Shown piece by piece: positions 51,007 to 64,000 of a stretch of DNA of 64,000 bases. The stretch comes from Anisus vortex (Eukaryota > Mollusca > Gastropoda > Planorbidae). Each line of letters begins with the position of its first letter. The first letter of the stretch is position 1. The stretch covers positions 28,810,742-28,874,741 of the forward strand of contig OX421497.1 of the NCBI GenBank assembly GCA_949126835.1. Direction: 5' to 3'. The translations under genes were made by a program, and so were the position numbers. The notes under the pieces are model-generated. The model saw nothing but the letters and a program-made list of their open reading frames with translations, was not told the origin of the DNA and made no database searches.

Positions 51007-51780
51007 GTTTTCTTACTACTTCTACAACGGAAAAACAACCCCTACACAATATTTGATGAGTCATATAAATATGTACACAACTATTAATGACGTAGTAAGA
51101 AAACGTTCATGGGAGATCACTTTCGTTCTTTTTATCACTTGATAATTTAGTAGATTGCAAAATGTGTGTTAAATTAAATTATAAAACCCGTACCCTTTTT
51201 AAATAAATGCTGAAATTTACTTTATGAAATGGGAAAAGATTAGCTTACACAATACGGTATAATACTTTGATGTAAGTATTGGCAAAAATTAATAATAATC
51301 GTACATTCATTTTATTAAACTAAATTAAAAATTATAAGGGCCAGGCCAGGGCAACTCAACTTCAACTTCAAGACTTCAACCCATTATTATTTCATTATAA
51401 TTATATTAGTATTTCTAGTATTAACTACACTAGGGCCTATTATAATATGACAACATCAATGAAATTGAATTCATTGAACATGACATTATAAAAAATTTAT
51501 ATTTTTTTAGAGCCTATATTATATTTATAAATATAGTATATAGTAGGCTACAGTAGGCCCCTATGCCTATATAGGCCTACCTATATATAAATTTATATAA
51601 TCAGATTATCGGCCTATTTGCCTATATTAATAAATAAACTATTACTATTTACTATTATAATTAGCCTATAATTTATAATCAATCCGTTTACTGTCAATAA
51701 GCGGCTGGGTCAGGTAATGCAAAACAATGGAGTACTTAGCAGGAAATGTAATGAATTAGATTGTATTAGGCTATTAGTTA
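51007..51780. other. Upstream region of the sorting nexin gene
   Basis: AT-rich with several TAGGCCTA-type palindromes at 51540-51610. No clear TATA box was chosen. No other gene is seen. Confidence 0.35.
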
Positions 51781-51799
51781 GGCTATCTAATGTGAATGT

Positions 51800-52128
51800 G
51801 GTGTAGGTTTATTGTCTACCCATCATCTCTTTCCCCATCTCACTGCCCCTTACACACATACACTCAAATTTACCTATCTCAGATAAACATAAAGACAAAA
51901 ACACCTTACTTGTCCCTTATGCGAGAACAAATGCATATAAGTACTCTTTCTTCCCGAGTGGCATTCGGGCATGGAATGGGTTGCCTGAACAAACCAGGAA
52001 AACCAATAACCTAACATCATTTAAAACATTAATAAAAATGCAAGACTAGACTCGGACCACGGATGAGCGTAGGACGCAATAATCTTCTTTATAGAAGGAG
52101 CGTCTGTAATGTATAAGATAAGATAAGA
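51800..52128 (+). mobile_element. LINE ORF2 C-terminus and 3' tail
   Basis: The frame running through 51924-52049 reads RTNAYKYSFFPSGIRAWNGL, then a TSFKTLIKMQ ending and a stop. This is the typical end of animal LINE polyproteins. The tail CTTCTTTATAGAAGGAGCG and the TAAGATAAGATAAGAT microsatellite follow. Antisense or partial relatives are at 2667-2825, 21285-21335 and 33430. Confidence 0.8.
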
Positions 52129-52199
52129 TCTGCCTATATCACATCTTTATTGTTACAATATATATCCAGGGATAGCATCTCGGCTGTTGACTCACAATT

Positions 52200-52560
52200 G
52201 CGAATCTAAACAAACGGTTAGTGCAAAGGCAAAGAATTTCAGATGCAAGTCTTGTGGTGAAGGTGCAAGAAAAGAATGAACAGTTTTTTTTTACAAATGA
52301 CTCTTGCATGAACAATGGATTTTTTCTGGTGCAAAGTTGCCCAAATGCAAGTTGCTTTTCAGAGTTACAAAAAATGTGTGAACTATTATTCTGTGTCCAT
52401 GGACACAATTGCAATGTGGAAAGAGTGTTCTCATTGCTAAACACTCAATGGACAATGGAAAGAAACAGACTCAGTTAACCCTGTAAAGGGCATTATTCTT
52501 ACAAAGCACAACTTAAAAATATATCACACATGTGAACAGTTTTATGCATTGTGATTGCTA
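52200..52560 (+). pseudogene. hAT transposase C-terminal (dimerisation) fragment
   Basis: The frame 52221-52478 contains CNVERVFSLLNTQWTMERNR, the hallmark of the hAT C-terminal dimerisation domain. After the stop at 52476 the homology continues in another frame (KGIILTKHNLKNI, then CEQFYALC), so the copy is frameshifted. No terminal repeats were found, so it is an isolated fragment directly behind the LINE tail. Confidence 0.75.
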
Positions 52561-52720
52561 ACAATGATCTTCAGCAAAAAGTTAGCTCATCAGAGAAATA
52601 TGTATTGTATATGTAAATAAAGATGATAATGTATTAATTGTAGAATTAACTGTTTAATATTTTCAACTAATATATTGTATTCTTGCAATTAAAAAAAATG
52701 TTAGTTGAATTTATATTTAA

Positions 52721-53216
52721 CAAGCTACATTGCTCGGCGTTGCCCTGGTGAAAAAAAAGTAGTACTGTATAAGGTGCAGATAAAAAGTGTATACACTACA
52801 ATTAAAAGAAAGCTATAGATCTAAATCTAATATTTAAATTATTATTTTTTTACTGAAGACTTTATTTAAAAATTTAAAATAAATATTGTAATTGGGTAAA
52901 AAATTAGGCAAGTATTTTTATTTAACAAAAATCTAAATTGCCCGTACGTTTACAATGTCTTTTGTTTTTAAAAGTTTGAAAAAAAAATTGTAGAAAAAAA
53001 AGTATAGTCTAACTGGAGAATCGAACCCTGGTCGCCCGCATAGCAGTCCGCTACGTTGACCAGTGAGCGAGCGAAGACACATGTCCAATGTGTACAATTA
53101 TTAGACAGTATATAGGCCTAGGCCTAAATAGGTCTGTGACACAAACTCACGTGCTTTCAAATTGACCTATGGGGATCCGTGGTGACACAAACACGGTCTT
53201 TTTATGTATATATATT
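52721..53216 (-). mobile_element. tRNA-derived dispersed repeat (family 2), copy B
   Basis: Second copy of the repeat at 47301-47790, in the same orientation. It has the same start (CAAGCTACATTGC), the same tRNA-like middle (GAATCGAACC) and the same end (GGGGATCCGTGGTGACAC). Differences are mostly point changes. Confidence 0.8.
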
Positions 53217-54158
53217 TATATATATTTTTTACATGAGTTTTTTTCTTGGTTGGTTTACCAAAATATAATTATTGACAACTATTGCAGTAACATTGCACTG
53301 ATTGCTGGTTAAATCTGCATTTGATTAAAAAAAAAAAAAAATGATTCAAATAAAACACTCAGTCCTCCTTTTTGTCTAACTATAATGTCCTACTTAATTC
53401 CTACTTTGGACTCATACAAGTCATGCTCGTTGAAAACTAATTCAAATTCAGTCTCAAACTCAGTGACTAGTGCATTTTGTTGACCCTTTTGTGGCGTTGC
53501 CCCTACCAAAATCTTTTTAACTAATCCCACACCCATATCTATTAGGTTAAAATTAATTAAAATGTATATTTTTTGCCTAAAGGCTACGCTACCTCTAGAC
53601 TATAAGAATGTTAAAAAGGTACCATAATCAGAAACTCAATGATTGGTTTCAAAAGAAACAAAATTGATTATTATTGGTTTTGTTGGATGGTAATCAGTCA
53701 TCCTTTTACCTTGATTAGCCCACAATAATATTGTGACCATTGTAGTATTGGTTGTGAAAGAAAGTTTTTAAAGAAACATTTTGGATCCACATAAATCATG
53801 GGACATGCTGCGCAAACTTTTTAAAGTCTATGACATTTAAAATAAATTATAAGGGAACCAGCTGTGATGATTTTACGTCTATAAGTCTTTGAGTTGCAGT
53901 CTAGACCCTTTAGGTCTGTGTTATAAAGCAGTGTTTGTGTTGATGTAAGATATATTAATATTGCAAATATTTATTTGAATGCTTTTGGCCAACTAAACAT
54001 AAGAAAAAAAACGATTTTAGTTTGGGTTTTTAAAAATAAAATCTATGGTTTGTTAATTTTTTTTTTCAATCTAGTGTTTTGTTTCTTTCAATTACCTATA
54101 GAAAAGTCAAAAGATCTGTTTCATTTACACGTTTCCATTAAATGAACGCAGTAATTAA
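53217..54158. other. Upstream region of the CCDC28-like gene
   Basis: AT-rich with no other gene seen. An ATG at 54141, 18 bases before the chosen start but out of frame, opens a short upstream ORF across the exon 1 sequence. Confidence 0.35.
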
Positions 54159-62368
<8,210 letters not shown>

Positions 62369-64000
62369 AAAGAAGATTGAGGCTCATTCACTTTTTATTG
62401 TTTTTTTTTAGTGATGTATTCAATGTATAATTTAATTGAAGTTTACATGTTGTAATTTAAATGTACTCATTTTTTTATTCTGTTTAAAGTGTCTAATGAC
62501 AATTGATATATTTTAGTGTTAGAAAAAAATATTTGTCCAGATCAGAAAATGAATTATAAGTACATTTTTATTTTTGTTAAAAAATGAACTGCAATGACTA
62601 CTTGCATGCTGTTTTCTATAGAAATTATTGTTGAGTCAAATACATATCAGTGGGTTGATTCCCATTTTATAATTATTTTACTAATTTCTGTTATTTAAGC
62701 TTGTATCAAAAGCTTACATAGACTCACTTTTGCAGTGATAAACTGCTGATCGAAAATCTCAGTGAAAATAATTGTTTGTAGAATCTCAGCTTTGAATATG
62801 TACCCATGTAAATTGATCATCATTTCTTTTTTTTTATTTCTTTTTGTAATCATTCCAATTCATTTTATTTTAAAATTTAAGTTATTGAAATTATTTATTA
62901 ATAACTTGTACAAAAGGCTGTCTAAATCTGATGAGACTGCAATTCATTCTATATATCTATATCATTAAATCTTTTGTATGTGAATGTTTTGTTTCCATTT
63001 GCAAAAGATTGTTCTGTTGAAAACAACCACATTTAATGTGCAATTGGGAAATGTATTTGATTATTCTTTTTAATTGTTTCATTATTTCCTATCATCTTTG
63101 TTTGAGGTGGCAGTTTCAATATAAACTTTGTCCTCCCTTGCTGTGTCCCAACCGCACCCAAACACAATCTTCACTGTTAAATGCAGAATTTTAATCCACA
63201 ATGACAGTCGGATGTTTTTCCACGCGGCTACATTTTATGTCAATATAAACACCTTCTTACGATCCATTCCTAATAATGCTATTTCCTAGTCCTGTGTATT
63301 CCAATGTTTTTTTTTCATGTTTTTTTTCATGTTTATTTACAATTTTATATACATTTGAACTGTCTACAAAAAGTCTTTTTTTTTATTTGTATAAGAATTT
63401 TAGAAGCAGTATTAATATTTCTTTACAATTTGCTTTCAGACAACATTAAAAAAATGTTATATAAAATATTGTGAACACTGTATATATTTATACAAGTTAA
63501 TATCCTTAAATATATTTTGTCCACTTTTGATAGAAACTTAAAATGTGACGCAACCCCACGAAACGGTACGGAAGTCGGTAAAACTGATTTTTCAATAAAT
63601 GCAAAAAATGTACAGAAAAGGGTCCTAGGGCGTTTTTTTAGATTATTATTGATTTGTAATGTTGAATGCCTTAACTTATAGCTGTGAAATTTTCAAGCTA
63701 AAATGATGTTTAGAAATCCCTCAAAAATGTGTTTTTATGCAACTTTTGTCTAAAATCACGCAAAATGTCCTCTAAACATTAAATTGTAAAAAAATATAAT
63801 AGATATTACTTAAAACATTTAAAACTTTAACAGCTTGTGTATTAATTCATTATCATTATGTTTGTTAGATTTCATGAAGATTGGTTAATAATTGTTTGTC
63901 CTGGAAATAGTTAATTATCTGTTGCAATGCTAAATTTTAACAAATCGGTACCGTTTTCTTTTTCATTTTTCTCCAAAAGGACTTCCCTTACCTTTACTTA
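62369..64000. other. 3' region of the CCDC28-like gene and beyond
   Basis: AT-rich, no further gene recognised. AATAAA at 63594-63599 is a possible but distant poly(A) signal. A GC-richer patch at 63115-63250 has no identifiable content. Confidence 0.35.

Overview
This is a gene-sparse, AT-rich animal nuclear genome window dominated by introns, tandem repeats and decayed transposons. No bacterial-style operons, rRNA genes or CRISPR arrays were seen. The spliced genes, the LINE, hAT, piggyBac and tRNA-SINE remnants, the frequent TAGGCCTA palindrome and a conotoxin-like precursor layout suggest a mollusc, most likely a gastropod. That assignment is inference; the sequence alone does not prove it.

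Layout. (1) 2.1-6.0 kb, + strand: candidate gene for a small secreted cysteine-rich peptide (signal exon, pro-region exon ending in Arg-Arg, cysteine exon, possible tiny last exon). (2) 6.6-17.6 kb: a hAT element, a 43-bp minisatellite, a fossil hAT with ZMYM1-like transposase remnants, and a 4.5-kb 27/32-bp minisatellite. (3) 18.8-19.5 kb: LINE C-terminal fragment. (4) 20.4-27.4 kb, + strand: ganglioside GM2 activator-like gene of four exons, with a 2.8-kb TG-rich 24-bp minisatellite in intron 2 that creates long false ORFs. (5) 27.5-32.5 kb: hAT MITEs, a degenerate antisense LINE with RT and RNase H remnants, and two satellite arrays. (6) 32.8-39.9 kb, + strand: deoxyribose-phosphate aldolase (DERA), eight exons, 321 residues, complete. 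(7) 40-46 kb: AT-rich spacer with a palindromic 36-bp minisatellite. (8) 46.4-51.0 kb, - strand: SNX3/SNX12-type sorting nexin, four exons, 161 residues, complete. (9) 51.8-53.2 kb: LINE tail, hAT dimerisation fragment and a tRNA-derived SINE. (10) 54.2-62.4 kb, + strand: CCDC28-like gene. Its exon 4 donor site has been amplified into a 29-copy array, and its last intron looks like a U12-type (minor spliceosome) intron carrying a 4.2-kb piggyBac element.

The genes do not form a functional cluster. DERA is nucleoside catabolism, SNX3/12 is endosomal retrieval, CCDC28 is linked to cilia in vertebrates, and GM2A-like is lysosomal or secreted lipid binding. The most unusual structures are the exon-derived splice-donor minisatellite and the piggyBac-bearing U12-type intron, both in the CCDC28-like gene, and the cysteine-rich peptide gene.
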